From: an uncultured Granulicatella sp.
GTDB taxonomy: Bacteria > Bacillota > Bacilli > Lactobacillales > Aerococcaceae
Direction of reading: 5' to 3'
DNA: 44,069 nt
Assembly: GCF_938030755.1 (NCBI RefSeq)
Contig: NZ_CALHIF010000009.1
Coordinates: 1-44,069 of the forward strand
Shown one piece after another: positions 24,048 through 31,466 of the stretch. Under the pieces are notes generated by a model. The model saw only the letters and a program-made list of their open reading frames with translations. It searched no databases and was not told where the DNA came from. Every line of letters starts with the position of its first letter. The first letter of the stretch is position 1. The translations under genes and the position numbers were made by a program.

Positions 24048-24488
24048 ATGAGTAGACAAAAACATTTTTTAGTATCAGAAGATGCTGTACCACCGGTTTT
24101 TTCTAAAGTCTTGCAAGCAAAGGAATTACTTGCCACTGGACAGGCAAAAGATGTAACTGAAGTGGTGAAAATGGTGGGAATCTCCAGAAGTGTGTACTAC
24201 AAGTATTATCGTAAAGTACAAGGGTTCTCTTCTGTGAATGCAGGAAGAAAAGCCTCTATAAATATTCATATGAAGAATATTAGAGGGACATTAACGAAAA
24301 CACTAGATGTATTTGCAAGCCGAAATATGAATATTTTAACGATATTCCAAGGTTTAGCCATCCATAGTGTTGCGGTTGTTCAAATTATGATTGATATTTC
24401 TGAAGCAACTGTTAGTGTAGAAGAAGTATTGAAAGAAATCAGCTCATTAGAAAATATTATTTCCGTTGAGCTTCAAAGTATTGAATAA
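24048..24488 (+). CDS. pheB: ACT domain protein PheB (UPF0735)
   Basis: 146 residues. An N-terminal helical region with a small HTH-like segment (QAKDVTEVVKMVGISRSVYYKYYRKV, about 35-60) is followed by a C-terminal ACT domain (about 70-145, INIHMKNIRGTLTKTLDVFA, NILTIFQG). ACT domains usually bind amino acids. The Bacillus homologue lies between obg and pheA, but no pheA is seen here. I chose ATG 24048 rather than ATG 24024 or 24030 because AGAAGGA (24035-24041) is spaced for it and the product then has the family length. The stop codon overlaps the next start (TAATG). Confidence 0.85.
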   Translation: MSRQKHFLVSEDAVPPVFSKVLQAKELLATGQAKDVTEVVKMVGISRSVYYKYYRKVQGFSSVNAGRKASINIHMKNIRGTLTKTLDVFASRNMNILTIFQGLAIHSVAVVQIMIDISEATVSVEEVLKEISSLENIISVELQSIE

Positions 24489-25219
24489 TGACAATGAAAT
24501 TTTTAGATTTTTTAAAATATCATCAGATTAAGGTTCTTATTTTTGATAAGGATGGGACGCTTACAGATACTTCTCCATTATGGTTGGAGCCTACTTTACA
24601 AGTCATTGAAGCTTTATTAGAGAGAAACGGAATGCGTTTAAATGAAGAGAAAAAGCGAAATTTATATGATAAGCTGGGAATTACCAGTTCTGAAATAATT
24701 GAAAATGGTGTCATTTCATCCGGAAGCGTTCGAGACATGTTAGAAGTGATTGCTCAATTTGGAGAGTTTGATATTGAGGAGAATTACCGGTTTACTGTTC
24801 AATTTTTTTATCACTATATTACTTCCAATCCGGATAAAATTATTGCTCTGGGGAATATTAAAAAGACTCTTCAACAGTTAAAAGATTTAGGTTTTACATT
24901 AGCTTTAGTAACAAATGATTCAAATCTACCAACTAAAGCGGTATTAGAAGTATTGAAAGTAGAATCTTTATTTGATTTCATCGGAACGACTGATGAGTTT
25001 TCTTCTAAACCAGCAATCAACGCATTAGAGGAAATTTCGAATCAATTCCACGTATTATTTCATGAAATGATTTATATTGGAGATTCTTCGATTGATGAAG
25101 AGTTTGCGAGTCATACTGCTGGTTTTGTAGCTGTTGTGAATAACGAAGATAATGAGAATCGTTTTAAAACCGCATTATTTAAAGTAAATTCCATTGAGGA
25201 GTTAATAAAGGAGAAATGA
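24488..25219 (+). CDS. HAD-superfamily phosphatase
   Basis: 243-residue HAD hydrolase of the phosphoglycolate-phosphatase-like type. Motif I is FDKDGTLTDTSPLW (about 17-30) with nucleophile Asp and acid/base Asp, motif II VTNDSN, motif III Lys in FSSKPAIN, motif IV YIGDSSIDEEFA (about 196-207). A helical cap lies between motifs I and II. The substrate cannot be predicted. ATG 24488 shares its first base with the pheB stop; ATG 24494 is an alternative in frame. Its own stop overlaps the MATE start, so the gene is locked into a coupled operon. Confidence 0.87.
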   Translation: MTMKFLDFLKYHQIKVLIFDKDGTLTDTSPLWLEPTLQVIEALLERNGMRLNEEKKRNLYDKLGITSSEIIENGVISSGSVRDMLEVIAQFGEFDIEENYRFTVQFFYHYITSNPDKIIALGNIKKTLQQLKDLGFTLALVTNDSNLPTKAVLEVLKVESLFDFIGTTDEFSSKPAINALEEISNQFHVLFHEMIYIGDSSIDEEFASHTAGFVAVVNNEDNENRFKTALFKVNSIEELIKEK

Positions 25220-26595
25220 TGGAACTTACTACACATAAAAATTATAAAATAAAACATTTACTAAAAATATTGATTCCTGTGTTAATCTATCAGTTAGCGA
25301 ATTATTCCGCTCAATTTATCGATGCAGTAATGACGGGACGTTATAATGAAGTTCATTTAGCTGGGGTTTCGATTGGAGGAAGCCTTTACTCACCGTTCTT
25401 TACGATGTTGACAGGGATAGTCTCAGGGTTAGTTCCAATCATTGGGCAATATTTAGGTCAAAAGAAAAAAGAGAAAATTATAGAAGTCATGCGTCAATAT
25501 TTACTTATTGGAGTATTTCTTGCTTTTCTATTATTTCTTTTGGGCTGGGTATTTTTGAAGCCCACACTAGGGATTATGAATTTAGAGATTTCGGTGGAAA
25601 CTATTGCATTTGAATACTTATCCTGGTTATCTCTTGGTTTAATACCTTTACTACTATTTAGCGTAATGCGATCATTTGTTGATGCTTTGGGGTTAACAAA
25701 ACTTTCAATGCTATTGATGGTTTTAGTGGTCCCATTGAATGTATTTTTTAATTATTCTTTGATTTATGGTCAATTTGGTTTTCCAGAAATGGGAGGGCCA
25801 GGAGCGGGGCTTGGGACGGCTTTGGCGTATTGGGGGCTATTATTCATTGCTTATTTTGTTTTTAAATGGCACTCAGAATTAAAAAAATATCCCATTTTTA
25901 AGTTGGAAGGTATACGAGTCTCTTTATGGAAAGAACCTTTTAAAATCGGATTTCCCATTGGATTGTCGATTTTTGCGGAAGTTGCAATATTTTGTCTTGT
26001 TGGGCTATTAATGGCTGGGTTTGGGACTACGGTTATTGCAGCTCACCAAGCTGCAATGAACTTTGCTACTTTGATTTATGCTTTTCCTATTAGTATTTCT
26101 ACCGCTTTAACGATTATTGTATCCTTTGAAGTTGGTCAGAAGAATATCTTATCAGCGATTCAATATAGTAAGATTGGGATTTTGACATCTCTTATCATCG
26201 CAGTTGTGACACTTTTATGTCTAGCGATCAATTTGAATACCATTGCAAGTTTTTATGGAAGTGAAGAGGAGTTTATTAAATTAACCATTCAATTTTTAGC
26301 CTATAGTTTACTTTTTCAACTATTTGATGCTATCGCTGCTCCTATACAAGGAATCCTAAGGGGATTTAAGGATGTCCAAATGCCATTTATCTTGTGTTTA
26401 ATTGGATATTGGATTATTGGACTACCCATTGGTTTCCTTTTACATTATGGTTTTAATTTCGGTCCATTTTCATATTGGATAGGATTAATTTTGGGCTTAA
26501 TGTCCAATTGCTCGTTTTTAGTCTTTCGTCTAAAAAGAGCTGTTATTAAAAATAAAATTAATAGAGGTGGAAATGATGTATCAAACACAAAATGA
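25219..26595 (+). CDS. MATE family efflux transporter
   Basis: 458-residue polytopic membrane protein with about 12 hydrophobic segments arranged as two similar halves, typical of NorM-type MATE drug/metabolite-cation antiporters. Supportive text: LIPVLIYQLANYSAQFIDAVM at the start, GLVPIIGQYLGQKK, PGAGLGTALAYWG, IAAHQAAMNFATLIYAFP, and GILRGFKDVQMPF in the second half. ATG 25219 is favoured over ATG 25216: AAAGGAG (25207-25213) leaves only 2 bases for the latter. Substrate unknown. Overlaps the previous gene's stop and the next gene's start. Confidence 0.9.
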   Translation: MELTTHKNYKIKHLLKILIPVLIYQLANYSAQFIDAVMTGRYNEVHLAGVSIGGSLYSPFFTMLTGIVSGLVPIIGQYLGQKKKEKIIEVMRQYLLIGVFLAFLLFLLGWVFLKPTLGIMNLEISVETIAFEYLSWLSLGLIPLLLFSVMRSFVDALGLTKLSMLLMVLVVPLNVFFNYSLIYGQFGFPEMGGPGAGLGTALAYWGLLFIAYFVFKWHSELKKYPIFKLEGIRVSLWKEPFKIGFPIGLSIFAEVAIFCLVGLLMAGFGTTVIAAHQAAMNFATLIYAFPISISTALTIIVSFEVGQKNILSAIQYSKIGILTSLIIAVVTLLCLAINLNTIASFYGSEEEFIKLTIQFLAYSLLFQLFDAIAAPIQGILRGFKDVQMPFILCLIGYWIIGLPIGFLLHYGFNFGPFSYWIGLILGLMSNCSFLVFRLKRAVIKNKINRGGNDVSNTK

Positions 26596-27580
26596 TGATT
26601 TTAATCTTGGAGAAACTTCTCCTTCAAAAGAGAATGTAAAATTTGAATATAAGAAAGATATTTTATCTATTGCAAGAAGACTTTTAATCTATTTTGTAAT
26701 CTTTTTCTTTTTTAGTCTTTTAGGAAGATCCGTATTAAGACAAATGCAATTAGATTCAAAATATTATTATTTACTCATGGATTCTAGTTTTGTTTATACC
26801 ATTACGGCTGTATTTTTATACATTGGCGCGTTTATCGGTCTAATTGCTTGGGTCGTTAAAACTAAATTCCCATTTAAACGTATTTTTGAACATGTTGCTC
26901 CTAAGAAAATGACTGTTGGAACTTTCTTCTTAATGTCTGGTTCCATTTTTGGGATTCGTTTCGTTTCTAAGTTCATTTTAATGGGGATTGATAAATTATT
27001 AACACAAATGGGGATTCCTGTTTCGCTTTTAGGAGATGCTTCTCCAGAAATTACGAGTAGTATCGTATTTGTACTTTATATAGGCCTTGTTGCTCCATTC
27101 GTTGAAGAAGTTATTTTTAGAGGATTTATTGGATACCGTATGGAACGCTACGGGAAAATATTTGCGATTGGTTTCTCTGCAATGATTTTCTCTTTATTTC
27201 ACGCAAATTTATCACAAGAAATCTTTACGTTTTTCTTGGGAATTCTGTTAGCCTATATTGCTTTTGAGTATGGATTCCAATGGGCTGTAGCGTTTCATAT
27301 GATTAATAACTTTATTTTTGCAATTATTGTGGATATTTACATTTCTTCATCTATTGTGATAGACGAATATCCACTTCACTCAATTTTAGAATTTCTAGGA
27401 TTCATTTTATTAATTTATATTTTATTTACGAAACTTCCAGAGATTAAAGCTTATATTAGTGAAAATCATGCCTTTAAAGGAATTGGGTTCATCACGTTTA
27501 CTAAATGGCAAATCGTTTTATATATTCTAGTGATATTGTATTATTCAGTTGGAATTTACTTTATCCCACGTGGTTTCTAG
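26576..27580 (+). CDS. CPBP family intramembrane glutamic protease
   Basis: 334-residue membrane protein of the CAAX/ABI (CPBP, Rce1-like) family. The three motifs are present: EEVIFRG (E-E-x-x-x-R, about 181-187), FSLFHANL (F-x-x-x-H) and HMINN (H-x-x-x-N). A polar N-terminal stretch of about 35 residues precedes 7-8 hydrophobic segments. In lactic acid bacteria such proteins are often linked to bacteriocin self-immunity or peptide processing, but nothing bacteriocin-like is encoded here. The start is read as ATG 26576 from AGAGGTGG (26563-26570); ATG 26573 is possible. It overlaps the MATE gene by 20 bases. Confidence 0.88.
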   Translation: MYQTQNDDFNLGETSPSKENVKFEYKKDILSIARRLLIYFVIFFFFSLLGRSVLRQMQLDSKYYYLLMDSSFVYTITAVFLYIGAFIGLIAWVVKTKFPFKRIFEHVAPKKMTVGTFFLMSGSIFGIRFVSKFILMGIDKLLTQMGIPVSLLGDASPEITSSIVFVLYIGLVAPFVEEVIFRGFIGYRMERYGKIFAIGFSAMIFSLFHANLSQEIFTFFLGILLAYIAFEYGFQWAVAFHMINNFIFAIIVDIYISSSIVIDEYPLHSILEFLGFILLIYILFTKLPEIKAYISENHAFKGIGFITFTKWQIVLYILVILYYSVGIYFIPRGF

Positions 27581-27591
27581 GAGGGCTTACA

Positions 27592-27825
27592 ATGAATACA
27601 ATCTATCTAGAAGATACAGTATTTACTACTTTAAAAGAACACCCAGAAGTAAAGGATTTGTTAGTGGAGATTGGGTTTACCCCCTTAAATCAACCACAAA
27701 TGGTACAAACAGTGGGAAGAATAACGAGTTTAAAAAAGGGATCAAAAATCGCCAAAATTCCACTCACTACCATTGTAGAAACTCTTGAAGCGAATGGGTA
27801 TATCGTTAAAGAAAGCAGGGATTAG
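27592..27825 (+). CDS. DUF1858 domain protein
   Basis: 77-residue protein made of one DUF1858 domain: YLEDTVFTTLKEHPEVKDLLVEIGF in the first third, then QPQMVQTVGRITSLKKGSKIAKIPL. Members usually sit beside, or are fused to, DUF438 or hybrid-cluster/ScdA-type proteins in anaerobes. It has no Cys, so it is unlikely to hold a metal cluster alone. An AGGAGGGCTTACA box gives ATG 27592, and the DUF438 gene starts at the base after its stop, so the two should be made in step. Confidence 0.82.
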   Translation: MNTIYLEDTVFTTLKEHPEVKDLLVEIGFTPLNQPQMVQTVGRITSLKKGSKIAKIPLTTIVETLEANGYIVKESRD

Positions 27826-29043
27826 ATGGCTAAAGAAGATTACATTATGGAAGAACGTCAAGAAATTCTGAAAAATCTAATGCTAAGACTTCACGCGGGT
27901 GAAGATAAAGAAGTTATTCAAGAAGAGTTTAATGAAGTGTTTGACGAGATTTCTCCCTATGAGATTCAATTGATGGAAAGAAACTTAATGAGTGAAGGTA
28001 TAACTTTTGCTGAAATCATGAGTTTATGTAATGTTCACGCAAATTTGATGGGTTCTAAAGTGAATACTCAGACAACACTAGCTGACTTTGAACAACCAGG
28101 ACATCCAGTTCATGTGATGAAAATGGAAAATTTGGCCATTAGAGGGGCTTTAGATAGAGTAGAGCGTCTCTTAGTCAACTTTCTTGAAACGAAAGATTCT
28201 ACCATCGAAAAAGGATTAAGAAGACAAATTTCATTGCTGGATCAGTTTGAAAATCATTATCAACGGAAAGAGTATGCGATGTTTCCTATAATGGAAAAAA
28301 AGGGAATTACAGCACCTCCAAAAGTGATGTGGGGAGTTCACGACCAAATAAGAGATTTGTATAGTGAATTTAAGAAATCTTTGAACAATGGTAAAGATTC
28401 CACTTTGGAAGACTTCCAACTTGCTCGTGACGAGATGTTAGAGATGATTCAAAAAGAAGAAAATATTTTAATCCCAATGGTGGAACAAGTATTTCATGTA
28501 GATGATTGGGAGGCAATAGCGTCTCAATCACCTGATTATGGCTACTGTATCGTTAAACCTGAAAAAGAATGGGCTGTTAAGAAATCATTTTCTCCAGTAA
28601 AAGAAGAAACACAAGTTGAATCAGAAGGAGATATTCCTTTATCTACCGGTTCGCTTTCGTTAAAAGAATTGAATTTAATTTTAAATTTATTACCGATGGA
28701 ATTATCTTTTGTAGACGCTCAAAATATTGTTAAGTACTACAATGAAGGAAATGGTGAAGAAAAAATCTTCAAGAGGACCCCAAGTGCAATTGGCAGAGAT
28801 GTCATTTTATGCCATCCACCTCGTGTCCATGAAACGGTCCAAAAGATTTTTGAACAATTAAAATCGAAACAGAAAGAAAAAGAAGAAATGTGGTTTAAAA
28901 CAGAAGACAAAATGGTTCATGTGACTTATCATGCTGTTTGGGATGAAGAAGGCATGTATATGGGTTGTCTCGAATATGTTCAAGATATAAAACCGCTTGT
29001 TAACCACTTTGAAGAAGCAGATAAAAAGCGAACACTTTCGTAA
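27826..29043 (+). CDS. DUF438/hemerythrin-like/PAS protein
   Basis: 405 residues in three parts: an N-terminal DUF438 helical domain (about 8-75), a hemerythrin-type HHE four-helix bundle (about 80-230; His in GHPVHVMKMEN, ENHYQRKEYAMFP and WGVHDQIRDL, then MIQKEENILIPMVEQVFH), and a C-terminal PAS domain (about 285-395; LPMELSFVDAQNIVKYYN, CHPPRVHETVQKI, VTYHAVWDEEG). The layout predicts a di-iron or heme-linked sensor of O2, NO or redox state, with no attached output enzyme. The ATG begins at the base following the DUF1858 stop. It is the last gene of the pheB run. Confidence 0.87.
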   Translation: MAKEDYIMEERQEILKNLMLRLHAGEDKEVIQEEFNEVFDEISPYEIQLMERNLMSEGITFAEIMSLCNVHANLMGSKVNTQTTLADFEQPGHPVHVMKMENLAIRGALDRVERLLVNFLETKDSTIEKGLRRQISLLDQFENHYQRKEYAMFPIMEKKGITAPPKVMWGVHDQIRDLYSEFKKSLNNGKDSTLEDFQLARDEMLEMIQKEENILIPMVEQVFHVDDWEAIASQSPDYGYCIVKPEKEWAVKKSFSPVKEETQVESEGDIPLSTGSLSLKELNLILNLLPMELSFVDAQNIVKYYNEGNGEEKIFKRTPSAIGRDVILCHPPRVHETVQKIFEQLKSKQKEKEEMWFKTEDKMVHVTYHAVWDEEGMYMGCLEYVQDIKPLVNHFEEADKKRTLS

Positions 29044-29119
29044 TTAAAATTGATGTGTTACAATCTTTCTGAAAATGAATTTATACCTAAACGTTATACT
29101 TTAAAGGAGTTACAATTTT

Positions 29120-30751
29120 ATGTACACGCAGATGATTCTAGGCGCAATTGCAGGGCTCAGTTTATTCTTATACGGGATGCAATTGATGGGCGATGGATTG
29201 CAAAAAGTTGCAGGTGAAGGATTAAAGGGAATCATTCGTAGATTAACAAAGAATCGTTTGATGTCCGTTTTAGTAGGGATGTTTGTAACTACTATTATTC
29301 AGAGCTCTTCAGCGACGACAGTAATGGTTGTTGGTTTCGTAAATGCTGGTCTTATGACATTGGCTCAAGCGGTTGGAGTTGTCTTTGGAGCAAATATTGG
29401 GACGACTATTACAGGACAAATGGTTTCTTTTAACTTGTCACAATGGGCACCGATTGTCATAGCTGCTGGTTTAGTAGCTAATATGCTCACGAAAAATCCA
29501 AAAGTAAAAGAAGCGAGTGAAATATTTATTGGCTTCGGGATTCTATTTATCGGGATGAGTACATTAAGTAACTCACTAGAACCTTTAAAAGAATTACCTG
29601 AATTTACGAACTGGATTCTGCAATATGGTAGTAATCCTTTTATTGGAGTAGGAATCGGTCTGTTAATGACACTAGTATTGCAAAGTTCATCGGCAACCAT
29701 TGGGGTATTAATTGCTCTTGCCAGTCAGGGTGTTCTTCCGATTACAACCGCTGTGTTTATCATTTTCGGTGATAATATCGGAACATGTACAACAGCATTA
29801 ATTAGTAGTTTAGGAACTTCTCGCCGTGGGAAACAAGTAGCGTTATTCCATTTAATGATTAATATTATTGGTACCATTTACTTTATGCTTTTCCTTCGTG
29901 GGATTCTTGTGAATGTCGTTGAGAGCATAGACCCAGGTAACGTGGCTCGACAAATTGCCAATGCGCATACGATGTTCAATATCGTTAACGTGATTGTCTT
30001 ATTCCCATTCACAAATCTTTTAGTAAAATTAATCCAAGTGATTATTCCAGACAGCGAAGATGAAGAAGAGAGCATTACGCGTTATCTAGATAAACGTATT
30101 TTGGTTACTCCTTCAATCGCCTTAGAAAATACCATGTATGAATTCGCGGCAATGGCCCAAGAAACGATTCAAGCTCTTGATAACGCAGTAGGCGCAGCCC
30201 GTAATAGAGATAAAAAGCTTGTAAAAAAAGCGCTTGAGAACGAGAAGAATATTAACGCTTATGAAAAAGCTATTGTGAAGTATTTAGTGGAAATCTCTCA
30301 ACAAAAGGTTTCTGCTAAAGACCAGCAAACTATCGATGAATTATTTAGTACTGCAAATGATATTGAACGTATCGGAGATCATGCAGAAAATATTGCGGAT
30401 TTTGCAAAATCTATTATCGAACGAGAAATCTTCCTTGATGAAGATACAGTTAAAGAATTAGACGGAATCTATGAACTTATTAAAAGAGGTTTTGCATTAT
30501 CCATTGATGCATTATCTACTGGAGATCAAGTGAAAGTCCAACAAGCAATACAAATTGAACGTGACGTTGATAAGTTAAAAATTGAAGTACGTGACAAGTA
30601 TATGAAACGTATGAATAAAGGAATTGCTTCAGCGGAATCTGGAATCTTCGTTATGGATCTACTCAGTAACTTAGAACGAGTGAGTGACCATTTCAGAAAC
30701 ATTGCTGAAACTGTGGAACGTTTAAAACGCCCGGTTATTGTAACTGAATAA
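29120..30751 (+). CDS. Na+/phosphate cotransporter with PhoU-like tail
   Basis: 543 residues. The membrane domain (about 1-310) holds the duplicated NptA/SLC34-type repeats marked by TTIIQSSSATTVMVVG (about 52-67) and LVLQSSSATIGVLIALA (about 186-202), plus GANIGTT and GDNIGTC. The cytoplasmic part (about 335-540) is a PhoU-like helical domain (ANDIERIGDHAENIADF and SNLERVSDHFRNIAETV). It imports phosphate with sodium. TTTAAAGGAGTTACAATTTT precedes ATG 29120. There is a 76-base gap after DUF438 with no clear terminator, so read-through is possible. Confidence 0.93.
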   Translation: MYTQMILGAIAGLSLFLYGMQLMGDGLQKVAGEGLKGIIRRLTKNRLMSVLVGMFVTTIIQSSSATTVMVVGFVNAGLMTLAQAVGVVFGANIGTTITGQMVSFNLSQWAPIVIAAGLVANMLTKNPKVKEASEIFIGFGILFIGMSTLSNSLEPLKELPEFTNWILQYGSNPFIGVGIGLLMTLVLQSSSATIGVLIALASQGVLPITTAVFIIFGDNIGTCTTALISSLGTSRRGKQVALFHLMINIIGTIYFMLFLRGILVNVVESIDPGNVARQIANAHTMFNIVNVIVLFPFTNLLVKLIQVIIPDSEDEEESITRYLDKRILVTPSIALENTMYEFAAMAQETIQALDNAVGAARNRDKKLVKKALENEKNINAYEKAIVKYLVEISQQKVSAKDQQTIDELFSTANDIERIGDHAENIADFAKSIIEREIFLDEDTVKELDGIYELIKRGFALSIDALSTGDQVKVQQAIQIERDVDKLKIEVRDKYMKRMNKGIASAESGIFVMDLLSNLERVSDHFRNIAETVERLKRPVIVTE

Positions 30752-30758
30752 TAATGTT

Positions 30759-30789
30759 AATCCGTAGGCAATATTGTCTACGGATTTTT
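30759..30789 (+). terminator. Intrinsic terminator after the Na/Pi gene
   Basis: AATCCGTAGGCA (30759-30770), loop ATAT, TGTCTACGGATT (30775-30786) with one G:U pair, then TTT. Confidence 0.92.
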
Positions 30790-30803
30790 CTATAAAAAGT
30801 TAA

Positions 30804-30840
30804 ATATACCGTATACGGTATATTCCTTATACGGTATAAT
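30804..30840 (+). promoter_or_regulatory. Promoter embedded in a multi-palindrome operator
   Basis: ATATACCGTATACGGTATAT (30804-30823) is a perfect 20-bp palindrome. TTATACGGTATAA (30827-30839) is a second palindrome with 6-bp arms around one G. ATACSGTAT thus occurs at 30806, 30813 and 30829. The second palindrome overlaps a perfect TATAAT -10 (30835-30840), while the first covers the -35 zone. Binding by the XRE protein encoded downstream would block RNA polymerase, the usual autorepression of toxin-antitoxin-type operons. Confidence 0.85.
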
Positions 30841-30859
30841 AAGTTTAGGAGGGATGTTT

Positions 30860-31120
30860 ATGGGAGAAACATTTGAGATTAGAGAATCAGGATATGAGGA
30901 TATTAAAGAACTTCCTTATGATGAATTGGTAAAAACATTAGCGATACTAACCATCGTTGGAGAAGAAGGTCTTACTCCAGCCGTCTGGGAAAAATGGGGA
31001 GCAGGAAAGGGTAAACGGGAGTATTTACTCTTTGAAGTTTCAAGAAGCTATAAGGAAGGTGTACTAAATGGGCCAATACCAGAAAAATTTATACACTATG
31101 TTAAGTACTACGTATCCTAA
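30860..31120 (+). CDS. Small unknown protein, first gene of an XRE-linked pair
   Basis: 86 residues and acidic; I do not recognise it. It reads FEIRESGYEDIKELPYDELV, EEGLTPAVWEKWGAGKGKRE and PIPEKFIHYVKYYVS, with no signal peptide, membrane segment or Cys. Its position, first in a two-gene operon with an XRE regulator and a palindromic operator, is that of HigB-type toxins, but RelE/HigB toxins are usually basic and about 100 residues, and I see no such motif. ATG 30860 is chosen over ATG 30854 because TAGGAGGG (30846-30853) sits directly against the latter. Its last 53 bases overlap the regulator gene in another frame. Confidence 0.75.
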   Translation: MGETFEIRESGYEDIKELPYDELVKTLAILTIVGEEGLTPAVWEKWGAGKGKREYLLFEVSRSYKEGVLNGPIPEKFIHYVKYYVS

Positions 31121-31349
31121 TTTTGTATCTGATTTTAATAAAGAGTATTCAAAGCAAAAGATCGCTTTGCAACTTGTTGAATTACGCTTAGAAACGGGTC
31201 TTTCTCAAAGCCGCTATGCCAAAGAGAATCAGTTCTTACAAAATAAAATTTCTGAATTCGAAAAGGGGAAAAGCAATCTAAGATTATCAACTATTATCGA
31301 GATGGCCGCGAAGAATGGGTATAGGGTTGAATTAAAATTTACAAAATAA
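31068..31349 (+). CDS. XRE-family HTH regulator (HigA-like)
   Basis: 93 residues. The C-terminal two thirds are a Cro/CI helix-turn-helix (about 37-80: LRLETGLSQSRYAKEN, NKISEFEKGKSNLRLSTIIEMA) ending in the GYRVELKF strand common in HigA-type antitoxins. The N-terminal 35 residues could contact the partner protein. ATG 31068 has GGAAGGTG upstream and overlaps the first gene by 53 bases; ATG 31098 is a shorter alternative. It likely binds the ATACSGTAT repeats in front of the operon. A hairpin closes the unit. Confidence 0.83.
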   Translation: MGQYQKNLYTMLSTTYPNFVSDFNKEYSKQKIALQLVELRLETGLSQSRYAKENQFLQNKISEFEKGKSNLRLSTIIEMAAKNGYRVELKFTK

Positions 31350-31354
31350 GGAAG

Positions 31355-31390
31355 AGAGGTAGCCTACAGAAGGCTACCTCATATTTCTTT
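31355..31390 (+). terminator. Terminator-like hairpin after the XRE gene
   Basis: GAGGTAGCCT (31356-31365), loop ACAGA, AGGCTACCTC (31371-31380), followed by ATATTTCTTT rather than a clean T run. Confidence 0.75.
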
Positions 31391-31407
31391 CTTAGTTAGT
31401 ACAAAGG

Positions 31408-31436
31408 TTTAAAAAAAAGTGAGAGTATGATAGAAT
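31408..31436 (+). promoter_or_regulatory. Promoter of the ABC-F gene
   Basis: TTTAAA (31408-31413), a 17-base spacer and TAGAAT (31431-31436) with an upstream TG at 31428-31429 (extended -10). Confidence 0.6.
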
Positions 31437-31466
31437 GAATAGAATTCATAAACAAAGGAGAATGAA

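Noticed and set aside
30860..31120. Calling the 86-residue protein a HigB/RelE toxin
   Set aside because: Acidic composition and lack of RelE-type basic residues; only the gene context is toxin-like.
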